The position numbers were made by a program, and so were the translations under genes. Under the pieces are notes generated by a model, which was not told the DNA's origin, ran no database searches, and saw nothing but the letters and a program-made list of their open reading frames with translations. A stretch of 25,697 bases of DNA from Terrimonas sp964445775. Its GTDB lineage: Bacteria; Bacteroidota; Bacteroidia; Chitinophagales; Chitinophagaceae. Positions within the stretch are counted from its first letter, which is position 1. Every line of letters begins with the position of its first letter. Of this stretch, positions 9,363-17,270 are shown one piece after another. The stretch spans positions 1 to 25,697 of the forward strand of contig CAYUMH010000061.1 of NCBI GenBank assembly GCA_964445775.1, in the 5' to 3' direction.

Positions 9363-10697
9363 ATGAAAAAATATTTGCCCATATTATTGATCCTGCTGGT
9401 ATTAAATGCCTGTAAAAAGGATTATGATGAAACGGTGTTTGGTGAGTCGACGGACCAAAGGCTGACCAAAACCCTGGATAGCCTGCAGGCCAGGCTGGTG
9501 AATGCACCCGGCGGCTGGAATGCTTTCCTGACAACCGGCACCGGTATAACCACCGGTTTTTATTTCCGGTTCAATGCCGGTAACCGTGTAGTAATGGTGA
9601 ACAGTGATGTTACCAACGGTACGGTGCCCAAAGAAAGCAGTTACCGGTTAAAAGCCCTGCAACAGCCGGTACTGATGTTTGACACTTATTCCTACCTGCA
9701 TATTTATGCTGACCCCAACGGATCAGTGAATGGCGGTACCAATGGTGTTGGCTTAAGATCCGATTTTGAATTTGCCTATGACCCATCTGCCAGTAATAAA
9801 GACTCCATCGTATTACGCGGAAGAATGCATGACAGTAAAATGGTTTTACGTCCGGCTTCGGCAGAAGATGCTACGGCTGTTGCTAATAATCAGTTCTCCG
9901 GTTTGGTTTTTGACAGTCTTTCAAAATCCTATCTCAACTATTTCAAGCGGTTTGATATTGGTTCAAATACCTATGAAATTGTGGTAAACCCCAGGACCAA
10001 ATATCTTAAACTGGCATGGAGAGAAGGAGGGAGTACATACAAAGAAGCTACGACAAAATTTATACCTACCCCATCAGGTGTTGCGTTTTCTGAGGCCATT
10101 ACTGCAAATGGTATTCAAATAAAAGGATTCTCAGGTGTAGTGTGGAACACTGGTACAAGAACTATTAGTTTTAACATAAACGACCAGAGGGTAACACCGG
10201 TTGGTTTTGAACATCCCATACAGGTAGATGCAGCTGCTCCCCGTCGCTGGTGGCAATTCAGTAAAGACCAGAAAAATTACTGGCTTTCGCGTACCGGTTT
10301 CCGGGTGAATGGTGTGGATGATGCGTTAAAGGTTGCCAATTTATCTCTATATATGAACGTAATGTACCGGGCAGAAAATGCTGTGTTCAATGGAACTATG
10401 TACGATGCTTTCGGTTATGTTAATGGTATTGCCGGTTTGCTGACACGTGTTTTTGCACCGGGTATTATAAGCCCGCCCAACTTTATACCGGATGGACGTA
10501 TTACATTTTCGCTGGCTGCAGGAGCAGATGAAGGGCTATTCTTTGGTACCAACCCCGGAACGGCATCCATTAATGCTTTTGCACCTACATTACGAAAAAT
10601 GATTGATGCACAGGGCTATATTTTTGTACAGATCAATGATACTTATGATATGGTTGACGCAGTTAATGCTACCAGTTGGATCAACTGGGAGTTTTAA
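9363..10697 (+). CDS. DUF4302 domain-containing lipoprotein
   Basis: A 444-residue lipoprotein. The start chosen is ATG 9363 (MKKYLPILLILLVLNAC, lipidation at Cys17), not an upstream ATG at 9282 that would overlap the metallohydrolase gene and bury the signal peptide. The body matches DUF4302 as I know it: GGWNAFL near residue 50, GFYFRFNAGNRVVMVNSD, PKESSYRLKALQQP, LMFDTYSYLHIYADP, NGGTNGVGLRSDFEF, then repeated beta-rich segments. DUF4302 proteins recur in SusC/SusD loci with the zinc metallohydrolase; their role is unknown, probably surface ligand binding. This is the last gene of the locus, followed by a terminator at 10738. Confidence 0.88.
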   Translation: MKKYLPILLILLVLNACKKDYDETVFGESTDQRLTKTLDSLQARLVNAPGGWNAFLTTGTGITTGFYFRFNAGNRVVMVNSDVTNGTVPKESSYRLKALQQPVLMFDTYSYLHIYADPNGSVNGGTNGVGLRSDFEFAYDPSASNKDSIVLRGRMHDSKMVLRPASAEDATAVANNQFSGLVFDSLSKSYLNYFKRFDIGSNTYEIVVNPRTKYLKLAWREGGSTYKEATTKFIPTPSGVAFSEAITANGIQIKGFSGVVWNTGTRTISFNINDQRVTPVGFEHPIQVDAAAPRRWWQFSKDQKNYWLSRTGFRVNGVDDALKVANLSLYMNVMYRAENAVFNGTMYDAFGYVNGIAGLLTRVFAPGIISPPNFIPDGRITFSLAAGADEGLFFGTNPGTASINAFAPTLRKMIDAQGYIFVQINDTYDMVDAVNATSWINWEF

Positions 10698-10737
10698 CGC
10701 ATTACATGCTTTCTCAGCAGTGTGAGTTGCAAAATAA

Positions 10738-10759
10738 GGAGGGCCTGTCTAGGCCCTCC
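10738..10759 (+). terminator. Terminator closing the SusC/SusD locus
   Basis: A perfect 9-bp GC-rich stem (GGAGGGCCT at 10738-10746 with 10751-10759) and a GTCT loop, 40 bases after the DUF4302 stop. The following T content is modest, but the stem is strong. Confidence 0.75.
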
Positions 10760-10926
10760 ACTGTATTTAATAAGCCTCTGGTGAACAATACTGGCCGATT
10801 GTTACGGACATATTTTGTAACTGTTGTTGATACATTGGTTGAAAATGATAATTGGTTAACCTGTTTGTATGACAGCGTTTAGTTTATGCCTGTATTAATC
10901 ATTTACCGCTAATAGCTAATTTAAAA

Positions 10927-11283
10927 ATGAAAAAACACGTACTTATATTTAACGGGGTGCATGAAAAAGAAAAAACTGTTGAAGTTGACTTACAGGATAC
11001 AAAAAAAGCAGCCCAGGTTTACCGGGCTATTAATAACAAACGACGACAACAGATTATAAAATTTATTGAAGAAAATGCGCATGTTAATGTTACGGCAATA
11101 AGTTATAACTTAAAGCTAAAACAACCTGAGGTTTCACTTCATCTGGCGGTACTCCGTAAAACTGGTTTTGTTTCGGCCAGTCGCCAGGGAAAGTTTATAT
11201 TTTATGTGGTTAACAGGAAAAGAATGGAGGAACTAAACCGGGCGATAGGCGTCCTGTTGAAACAGGAGTTTGTACGTTCATAA
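10927..11283 (+). CDS. ArsR-family winged-helix transcriptional regulator
   Basis: A 118-residue DNA-binding protein. Residues 1-25 are an N-terminal extension (KKHVLIFNGVHEKEKTVEV); residues about 28-110 are an ArsR-like winged helix: AAQVYRAINNKRRQQIIKFI, recognition helix KQPEVSLHLAVLRKTGFV (65-82), and wing SRQGKFIFYVVN. The cysteine-containing metal box of ArsR/SmtB sensors is absent; there is no Cys in the protein, so a classic metal sensor is unlikely. It is transcribed separately from the SusC locus (a terminator lies between) and no target gene is adjacent on the same strand. The start ATG 10927 gives a plausible family length, but a shorter start cannot be excluded. Confidence 0.85.
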   Translation: MKKHVLIFNGVHEKEKTVEVDLQDTKKAAQVYRAINNKRRQQIIKFIEENAHVNVTAISYNLKLKQPEVSLHLAVLRKTGFVSASRQGKFIFYVVNRKRMEELNRAIGVLLKQEFVRS

Positions 11284-11716
11284 AGTGAGGGATGAATTAA
11301 TTAGAAGCGATCTTATAACAGCAAATTGATATTGAAGCAGGATAATGGTGCGGAAAATAGGGCCGGTAAATCTATAAATTACAGACGGTGCCTCGTGAGA
11401 AGCAGGAGGCCTGGTATTGTGATCCATTGCGGGCTTTCTCCATGTGACGAAACAAGTATTGGTTTATTTTTAAAAGTCGGCTTTGCCGGTAAAGGCTTGT
11501 TATTCCGGCATTGGATCATTCTTTTATAGCTACCGGTGATATAAACAGCTGGCAACAGCCACGAAATAAAGTATGGAAAGATAAACGGTAGTGAATGTCA
11601 ACGCCCTGTATAGAAAACTACAGGGCGTTGATGTGTTAGTATTTATCAGAGATAATTTTTTCGTCAACAAAACACTGAGCCATGATGACTGAGGTCTTGT
11701 AAAAAATCTGAAAAAA
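11284..11716. other. Intergenic region, no convincing gene
   Basis: About 430 bases between the ArsR-like gene and the convergent DUF3050 gene. An open frame at 11326-11529 (+) has no domain, no promoter and no good start, and I regard it as chance. The only clear structure is the hairpin at 11599-11630. Confidence 0.5.
11599..11630. terminator. 12-bp perfect inverted repeat, probable terminator
   Basis: CAACGCCCTGTA (11599-11610) pairs perfectly with 11619-11630 around an 8-base loop. It lies between convergent genes, 87 bases past the DUF3050 stop. No strong T-run follows on either strand, so factor-independent termination is likely but not certain. Confidence 0.55.
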
Positions 11717-12487
11717 TTAGTTAGTCGTTTCAGAAAGTATATGATCCCATAAGTCATATCTTACCTGCAGTGCTTTTACCGAAGCTTCAGCTGCCTCTTT
11801 CCATTTTACTTCATCCTCACCACAAAGCTGGGCTACCATGGCTAATCCTAATTGACTATGATGTTCACCGTCAACTTCAATATGCCTTTCAATATAGTAT
11901 TTGAATACGGCTATTTTTTCCGGTGATTCGGAATAAAGTTTTTCCAGTATACGCAGGAACATATTAGGAATAAGATCCTCTCTGCCAAACGTAAATACAG
12001 CCGCTTTCACATGTAGTGGTGCCTGTAAGGCTATCCGGAAAGTAAAATCAAGGAATGATTGTATACGGTCAGGCAATCCGGCTTCGTTAATATACTTATG
12101 TATAAGGGTACTCTCCGGGAGTCGGGATATAAAAGTATCAATAACAGTTGTATCTGCACCGAGCTGACGCATTGCCTTGAGGTAAAGCTCAAAATGGCTG
12201 GTCCTGTTTCCTTCTTCATCTATATCGGATTCTTCACCTAATACAATTTCGTTAATCAGGTACCGCGTGTCCGGACTGCCAACAGGCTTCCAGGGTAAGG
12301 TGACAGAAGTAAGGCCTGATTGTAATGATTTTAACAGGCTCATAAAATCCCAAACTGCAAAAACATGGGTTTCTGTAAACTTTTTTACTGAAGCAATATC
12401 AGTGAGAGAAGCATACATGGGGTGTTCCAGCAGGTTTTGGCGTTCATGGGTAATTGCTTGCTGGAGTTGACTGATATAATTATTCAT
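11717..12487 (-). CDS. DUF3050 protein, haem-oxygenase-like fold, possible diiron enzyme
   Basis: A 256-residue soluble all-helical protein that I assign to DUF3050, a member of the haem-oxygenase-like superfamily. Candidate metal ligands are spread as expected for a haem-oxygenase-like diiron oxidase: H22 (LEHPMY), H41 (ETHVFAVWDF), E85/E86 (VLGEESD), H98 (HFELYLKAM), and the dense segment YIERHIEVDGEHH at 198-210. No signal peptide or membrane segment is visible. The reaction is unknown. The next sequence upstream on its strand is the truncated copy of the H1-like gene and its promoter (12519-12655), which may now drive this gene. The start ATG 12487 gives a full-length N-terminus. Confidence 0.85.
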   Translation of the reverse strand: MNNYISQLQQAITHERQNLLEHPMYASLTDIASVKKFTETHVFAVWDFMSLLKSLQSGLTSVTLPWKPVGSPDTRYLINEIVLGEESDIDEEGNRTSHFELYLKAMRQLGADTTVIDTFISRLPESTLIHKYINEAGLPDRIQSFLDFTFRIALQAPLHVKAAVFTFGREDLIPNMFLRILEKLYSESPEKIAVFKYYIERHIEVDGEHHSQLGLAMVAQLCGEDEVKWKEAAEASVKALQVRYDLWDHILSETTN

Positions 12488-12518
12488 CGGGTCATTTTTG
12501 TTTTATTTACATAAAGTA

Positions 12519-12599
12519 TCATAACAGGCTGCGGTGGGTACGGGCGTTCAGCTTTTCTTCAACCTGTTTACGAAGTGTCTTTTTGTTTGTAGCTTTCAT
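12519..12599 (-). pseudogene. Truncated 5' copy of the H1-like gene, 26-codon ORF
   Basis: Reading from 12599, the first 19 codons match the H1-like gene at 617-877 (18 of 19 residues: MKATNKKTLRKQVEEKLNA against MTATNKKTLRKQVEEKLNA). Similarity then stops abruptly and seven unrelated codons lead to TGA. The duplicated block is 12544-12673, matching 822-950, with about 14 differences by my hand alignment, including one base of length change. The basic tail is missing, so this is a fragment. Because it ends 31 bases before the DUF3050 start on the same strand, it could also act as a leader ORF. Confidence 0.8.
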
Positions 12600-12625
12600 A
12601 TTGGTGATATTTATATGTAGTAATA

Positions 12626-12655
12626 CAAACTTAATAATAAGATAAAATATCCAAT
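12626..12655 (-). promoter_or_regulatory. Duplicated promoter upstream of the DUF3050 gene
   Basis: Minus strand: ATTG (12652-12655), an 18-base spacer, TAAGTTTG (12626-12633). The elements and spacing are identical to those of the H1-like gene, although the spacer has several substitutions. No other good promoter is visible between here and the DUF3050 start. Confidence 0.6.
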
Positions 12656-12673
12656 GTTAACTTTTTAAACCGG

Positions 12674-13824
12674 TTCTTTTTAGGCCCAGGGTCTTTTACT
12701 CGTAATACAGTATCACAGCAACCCATGTTTAGTGCCCGGTTGTATTAAACAGGCCATGTTATACACGTTAAATATAGTGAGCGGGTTTAGCAATGGCTGT
12801 CTGAAGTACAAGGGCTAAAAAAACTGTTCAGCAATTTATGCATTGAGGTTTATGAATGATCTCATTAAATTACATCAACCTGGTCAAATTTCAACCCGGT
12901 TATACGACACTGTTGTATAAGATCTATAAAACTGTCAGGTGCAGAAATAACGTACTGTTTTTTGATCTGCATCTTGTATATTGATGGGAGATGGTTGCAT
13001 ATTATCTCCGTGTAAATTTGTAAAAAGCGATAAAAACGCAGCCCTGACAATGAGTGTATAATCATAACACCTGGCGTCAAATTTTTGTCTTTCCTTTCTG
13101 CAGCCGATCATCAGATAATCCGGGTACCCCGAGGTTCAAGTCTTCCTTAGTGCGTTGTCCTTTATAACTAAACTTTCCAGTATTTTTTTGTGTAAAAAAT
13201 AAGATCGGTATAGTCTGTGGACGGTTGATATATTTTTTATGATAAAACGAGGTTTATGTTTTCGGGGCTACGGTATGGTTTTATACAATACTCAATATTC
13301 GATCCGTTTAAAGGTTTTGTCTTCCATGAGTTGCCGTATAAACATCTTATGTGCATTGGCTTTGCCTTTCACCAGCCGGTAAACTCGTCAGCTTGTTTTT
13401 TGAAGCATAAGGACTGAAGGAGGTTGACCAGGAAAAATTAGATTTTTATACCCTTTTGGATGAGTTTTTATAAAAAATGATTACCCGGTTATGGCTACAC
13501 CTGTAATAAAAAGATGGTTCATATAAGGAATATTTTTCTTGTGATTTTTTTTTCTTATTTATAGCGGAGTTAAAACAAGCCGGTTATAAAATAGAATATT
13601 TTTTTTAGTACTATTACTAATTTGTTAGGTGGTTTTACTGTTATTTTGTTAAGGTATTATTACTCGTAATAAAAATTAATTGTCTTTATAATGAAGCAAA
13701 TAATTTGAGTGGAATAATATAAACCAGATAACTGTGATATGTGAAGGCTGACACTTCAGCAACTTATTACAGATACCCCCTGCTTTTATTTCTTAACATC
13801 ATACCTATAAAAAAAACACTAACA
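12674..13824. other. Long gene-poor region with coding-like scraps
   Basis: About 1.15 kb without a convincing gene. Three short pieces look coding-like: minus 12865-12972 (35 codons, starting MQIKKQYVISAPDSFIDL), minus 13292-13387 (31 codons open, ending MEDKTFKRIEY, possible GTG at 13372), and plus 13414-13473 (19 codons ending FYTLLDEFL). I recognise none of them, and they may be remnants of lost genes. The stretch from 13500 to 13740 is strongly AT-rich and probably holds the promoter of the next gene. A dyad TTATTAC-TC-GTAATAA lies at 13657-13672. Confidence 0.45.
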
Positions 13825-14721
13825 ATGAAAAAGAAATTACTTACTGTTTTTGGAGCTATATTAATTAGCTCGATCGCGTTCCCCCAATCCGGCAACTTTG
13901 GTATTGGCACTACTACTCCCGGAAGTAAACTTACTGTGAATGGTTCATTTGCCCCGGATTACAAAATTGTGACTGCAACGGGTAATGTAGGTGTTAACGA
14001 TTATTATATTGCTTATAACGGTGCAGCCAATGGTACTTTAACCCTGCCGGCGGCTATAAGTGGTACAGGCAACTATAAAGGCAGGATTTACTGTTTTAAA
14101 AATACAGGTTCTACGGTACTTACCGTGGCTGCCAACGGAACTGAGCTTATCGATAACCAGGGCAATGTCGCAAGCCTAACCATCCCGGCTGGCTATTATG
14201 CTCAATTCATCAGCAAGGGCACTACTACGGGGTCTACCTGGGAAGTGTCTTTATTTGTAAACGGTAGTATACCTGCCGCTACCAGCGTTACGGGGGTAGG
14301 TGGGAATTTTGGTATTGCGAAGGAAACAACTCCTGGCGCTACTGAACGTTTTTTGGTGAATGGTAACAATTATACCATTGCCTATAAAAGCAGCTACACA
14401 TTTACCTTGGCTACCAACAAAGCATTGTTCCTGAATTACAGTTTAGGTATTGACGACCTTACTGCTGATTTTTCGAATAGGCCCTATTTTAAATGTGAAT
14501 TGTATATAGACGGTATAGCCAGTGGTCTTTTTGTGATTGTGCAAGAGATAAATATCGGCGCACAAATGCAATTCAATGTATCGGGCATACGAAACCTTTC
14601 TGCCGGTAGTCATACCATTGATGCACGAATCACTCGCTGGTTTAATAACGGTGCTGCAGCTGATTTTAACCAGGACTTTGGTACATTATCCTCTGTGTTT
14701 GATGCTGCTTACCTAAATTAA
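13825..14721 (+). CDS. Secreted beta-rich surface protein, tail-fibre-like N-terminus
   Basis: A 298-residue secreted protein. I chose ATG 13825 (MKKKLLTVFGAILISSIAF, a clear signal peptide) over an upstream in-frame start at 13741. After the signal comes GNFGIGTTTPGSKLTVNG, the motif that opens many Bacteroidota tail-fibre or adhesin-like surface proteins. A beta-rich segment with Gly/Thr/Asn-rich turns follows (GTLTLPAAISGTGNYKG), and the C-terminal half (from about residue 175) resembles a compact beta-sandwich. No T9SS domain or lipobox is present, so how it is anchored is unclear. It lies 97 bases before another secreted protein on the same strand; the two may be co-transcribed. Function is unknown; surface attachment is a guess. 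Confidence 0.8.
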   Translation: MKKKLLTVFGAILISSIAFPQSGNFGIGTTTPGSKLTVNGSFAPDYKIVTATGNVGVNDYYIAYNGAANGTLTLPAAISGTGNYKGRIYCFKNTGSTVLTVAANGTELIDNQGNVASLTIPAGYYAQFISKGTTTGSTWEVSLFVNGSIPAATSVTGVGGNFGIAKETTPGATERFLVNGNNYTIAYKSSYTFTLATNKALFLNYSLGIDDLTADFSNRPYFKCELYIDGIASGLFVIVQEINIGAQMQFNVSGIRNLSAGSHTIDARITRWFNNGAAADFNQDFGTLSSVFDAAYLN

Positions 14722-14818
14722 AAATTAACGATTTATATATTGGAGTGCATACGCATGCATATTCACATTATTAATTGGCTGAGCAGTAATATACTTTCTA
14801 ATTTAAAATAAGTAAGCA

Positions 14819-16390
14819 GTGAAAAAATATTTAGTACTAATCATTCTGCTATGTAATACCTTCCTTAGCCGGGGGCAGGTATTAATAAGCGATGCGTACA
14901 ACGATGGCAGCCACGCCAGTGATTTTTCAAACGAAGAATATGTGGTAAATGGTTCGTTGGGCTTTGGTTATCGTTCGGTGCGCAGTGGGATATTTGACCA
15001 TTTTGGTCCGGCTGTAAATACGTTAACCGTAAAAGGTGAATACAATGCTTTTTTTAACCCCCTTTTCCCGGGGATAGATAATTTTTTGGGATTGGATGGT
15101 TTGAAAAATTCCGGGGTTCAGCTGCTTGGCGATATTGCAGCTACCTTTGGTATTATAAATTTAGATCATGGCAGCAGCCAGGTATTTTCACTTTTAAATA
15201 CAAGTGGAGCCAATGTTGGCAGCCGTGCAGATTTTAAAAATGGCATCAGCACCACCGTTCGAAGTAACAATAGTAATGGTGCATTGCGTTTTCTGGACAA
15301 TGCGACTTATACCAACACGGCATTGGGCGATGCTCAATACGTAAACGGCTATGTAAGTAAGATTGGTAATGATGCCTTTATATTTCCGGTAGGTGATCAA
15401 TCAGGTACCGACCTGCGCACACTAAGTATCTCAGCGCCTGCATCCGCTACAGACCATTTAAGTGTTGCCTATTGGCGGGGTAATGTAGGTGCTAACCTTG
15501 ATCCTACGGGAGGCGCGCATGACCGTACGGCATTAAATACAGCCGGCAGCCTTGGTACTACCCGTCTTATTTCAGTTTCGCCTCTTTGCTTCTGGGACTG
15601 GGTACCTGTAGCAGGTAGCTCATCCCTGGCCATCAATATTTCTATTCCTGATTTTTCAGTACAGGGAGGGTATTATGTTGCATCAGGTATGCGGGTAGTG
15701 GGCTGGAATACAACGACCAGCCAGTGGGATAACCTGAGTGGTGCAACAGGTGCATCGTCCAATGCAGAAGGAACGGTGATGACCGGCACAGTCAGTAATA
15801 TGAGCTTATATAGTGCAATAGCCATTGGCTCGGTATCTACATTTCCGTTGGCGGTAAAGCTTATAGGTTTTGACGTTTACAAAAAAGAAACCAGGGCGTT
15901 TTTGCAGTGGGCAACAAGTTCTGAAACTAACAATAAAGGGTTTATCATCGAAAGAAGTAATGCAGGTGTTATATGGAACGAAATAGGATTCGTGGATAGT
16001 AAATCGCCCGCAGGCAACAGTAATACCAGGCTGGAATATGATTTTACAGATGTTACACCACTTACAGGTTCAAACCTGTATCGGCTTAAGCAACTGGATT
16101 TTGATGGAAAGGTGGAATACAGTAGTGTACGCAGGTTGAACTTTAGTCATGAAAATCCGGTGACTGTTTATCCTAATCCGGCAAAAGATAATATTACACT
16201 TACAGGATTATCCGGAGGGGAGTATATTACGCTGTATAATATTTCAGGCGCCGTGGTTAGTCAAATACAAAATAACAATAATCGCAATCTGGATATTAAG
16301 CTGGACAAGTTGACTGATGGTGTTTATCATTTACGCATTCTGTCGAAAAGTGGCGTCATTACAATACAAAAAATAGTTAAATCGAAATAA
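14819..16390 (+). CDS. T9SS type A sorting domain-containing protein, GTG start
   Basis: A 523-residue secreted protein starting at GTG 14819; an in-frame TAA lies two codons upstream, and the GTG leads straight into the signal peptide KKYLVLIILLCNTFLSRGQ. Residues about 20-335 are a Gly/Ser/Asn-rich beta passenger (SNNSNGALRFLDNATY, YVNGYVSKIGNDAFIFPVGD) of the type seen in many Bacteroidota surface proteins. Residues about 340-440 form a fibronectin-like module (LQWATSSETNNKGFIIERS). Residues about 445-523 are the T9SS type A domain with VYPNPAKDNITLTG and DGVYHLRILSKSG. It is expected at the cell surface or released. Its sorting domain and preceding module resemble those of the partial protein at the left edge. 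Confidence 0.9.
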   Translation: MKKYLVLIILLCNTFLSRGQVLISDAYNDGSHASDFSNEEYVVNGSLGFGYRSVRSGIFDHFGPAVNTLTVKGEYNAFFNPLFPGIDNFLGLDGLKNSGVQLLGDIAATFGIINLDHGSSQVFSLLNTSGANVGSRADFKNGISTTVRSNNSNGALRFLDNATYTNTALGDAQYVNGYVSKIGNDAFIFPVGDQSGTDLRTLSISAPASATDHLSVAYWRGNVGANLDPTGGAHDRTALNTAGSLGTTRLISVSPLCFWDWVPVAGSSSLAINISIPDFSVQGGYYVASGMRVVGWNTTTSQWDNLSGATGASSNAEGTVMTGTVSNMSLYSAIAIGSVSTFPLAVKLIGFDVYKKETRAFLQWATSSETNNKGFIIERSNAGVIWNEIGFVDSKSPAGNSNTRLEYDFTDVTPLTGSNLYRLKQLDFDGKVEYSSVRRLNFSHENPVTVYPNPAKDNITLTGLSGGEYITLYNISGAVVSQIQNNNNRNLDIKLDKLTDGVYHLRILSKSGVITIQKIVKSK

Positions 16391-17220
16391 TATACAATCA
16401 AATACCTGCTATAGGGGCTAAAAGTCGTACGGCTGTCGGGTAAAGAACCATCTGTGAGAATATATAAATCTATATTCCCCAACTTTAGTTTTTTAAACCC
16501 AGCTACGCTGCTATCTGTATTGCTTTCATTTTTTTATGGAAGACCACAACAAACAAAAATCAAAGTAGGTTGGTGAAACTGCATTGCAAGATTTTGCTAA
16601 AGAGTTTGAAATGGTTTATCGGTATAGTAATTAAAAATCAATAAAAAATGAAAAAGTGTTCATTTAATACAAAATCAAACCTGAACAAGTGTCAAACCTT
16701 GGAGCACTTATTAAAAAAGTGCTTAACGATTTACGGTCAGCAAGCCCCGACAGTATAAGTTATTGAGCATAAAGATTGGAAGATGGTCAAACATTCATCC
16801 CACATATATTGCTGATGAAAATGTGAAAAATCCAATTGTAGGTATGTCGTCATTCAAAGAATTGCAAGAGTTTATAAAGTTCAACCACGTTGAAAAACCT
16901 GTCAACATTGAGTTATTCGATATTGCTAGTTATAATTCTTTGAATTAGGATTTAAGTCAGAGAGGAACGATAGTAAGAACTTTCCTCTGAGAACTGGCAG
17001 GAGCTGTGAGAAAGTGGACTAAAGAATCATTTGCTAAGCATTTTCGGGATTTACTTAATACTGCCAATAATTCGGTACTGGGTCTGCCAAAGTCTGTAAG
17101 GTTGTGGCGATTTTTCGGCCTTGTGCAGCATTCCCTGGTTGGTGCTACCACAAAAAAATCGTGTGTCAATTTTGTGTCAGAAATAGTGGTAGAAAGCGGA
17201 GAAAAGTGAGGAAAAATGAC
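16391..17220. other. Degenerate region beside tRNA-Leu with ORF fragments
   Basis: About 830 bases without an intact gene. Fragments on the plus strand: 16536-16634, starting MEDHNKQKSK, an in-frame TAG at 16566-16568, then VGETALQDFAKEFEMVYRYS and TAA; about 16674-16766, reading EQVSNLGALIKKVLNDLRSA, with no start; 16763-16948, opening on TTG, with WSNIHPTYIADENVKNPIVG and ending at TAG; and 17006-17209, opening on GTG. I recognise none of them. Their short, broken frames in sequence next to the 3' end of a tRNA gene suggest decay of inserted DNA. Confidence 0.45.
16536..16634 (+). pseudogene. Short ORF interrupted by an in-frame stop
   Basis: ATG 16536, ten codons, TAG at 16566-16568, then twenty-one coding-like codons in the same frame up to TAA at 16632. 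The piece after the stop (ETALQDFAKEFEMVYRYS) looks like real protein. It could be a fragment of a once longer gene. Not recognised. Confidence 0.35.
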
Positions 17221-17230
17221 ACAGCTAAAA

Positions 17231-17266
17231 TAAAAAAGCTCTGTAAGTCAACACTTACAGAGCTTT
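17231..17266 (-). terminator. Intrinsic terminator of tRNA-Leu
   Basis: A perfect 14-bp stem (17235-17248 with 17253-17266), 4-base loop, followed on the minus strand by TTTTTTATTTT. It lies 5 bases past the tRNA 3' end. Confidence 0.85.
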
Positions 17267-17270
17267 AACG

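Noticed and set aside
10676..10882. 68-codon ORF after the DUF4302 gene
   Set aside because: It overlaps the end of that gene and runs through the terminator hairpin; it has no domain and no start signal.
11326..11529. 67-codon ORF after the ArsR-like gene
   Set aside because: No domain, unusual composition for this genome and no promoter; probably chance.
17006..17209. 67-codon ORF beginning at GTG beside tRNA-Leu
   Set aside because: Weak start, no recognised domain, and it lies in the degenerate region; not called as a gene.
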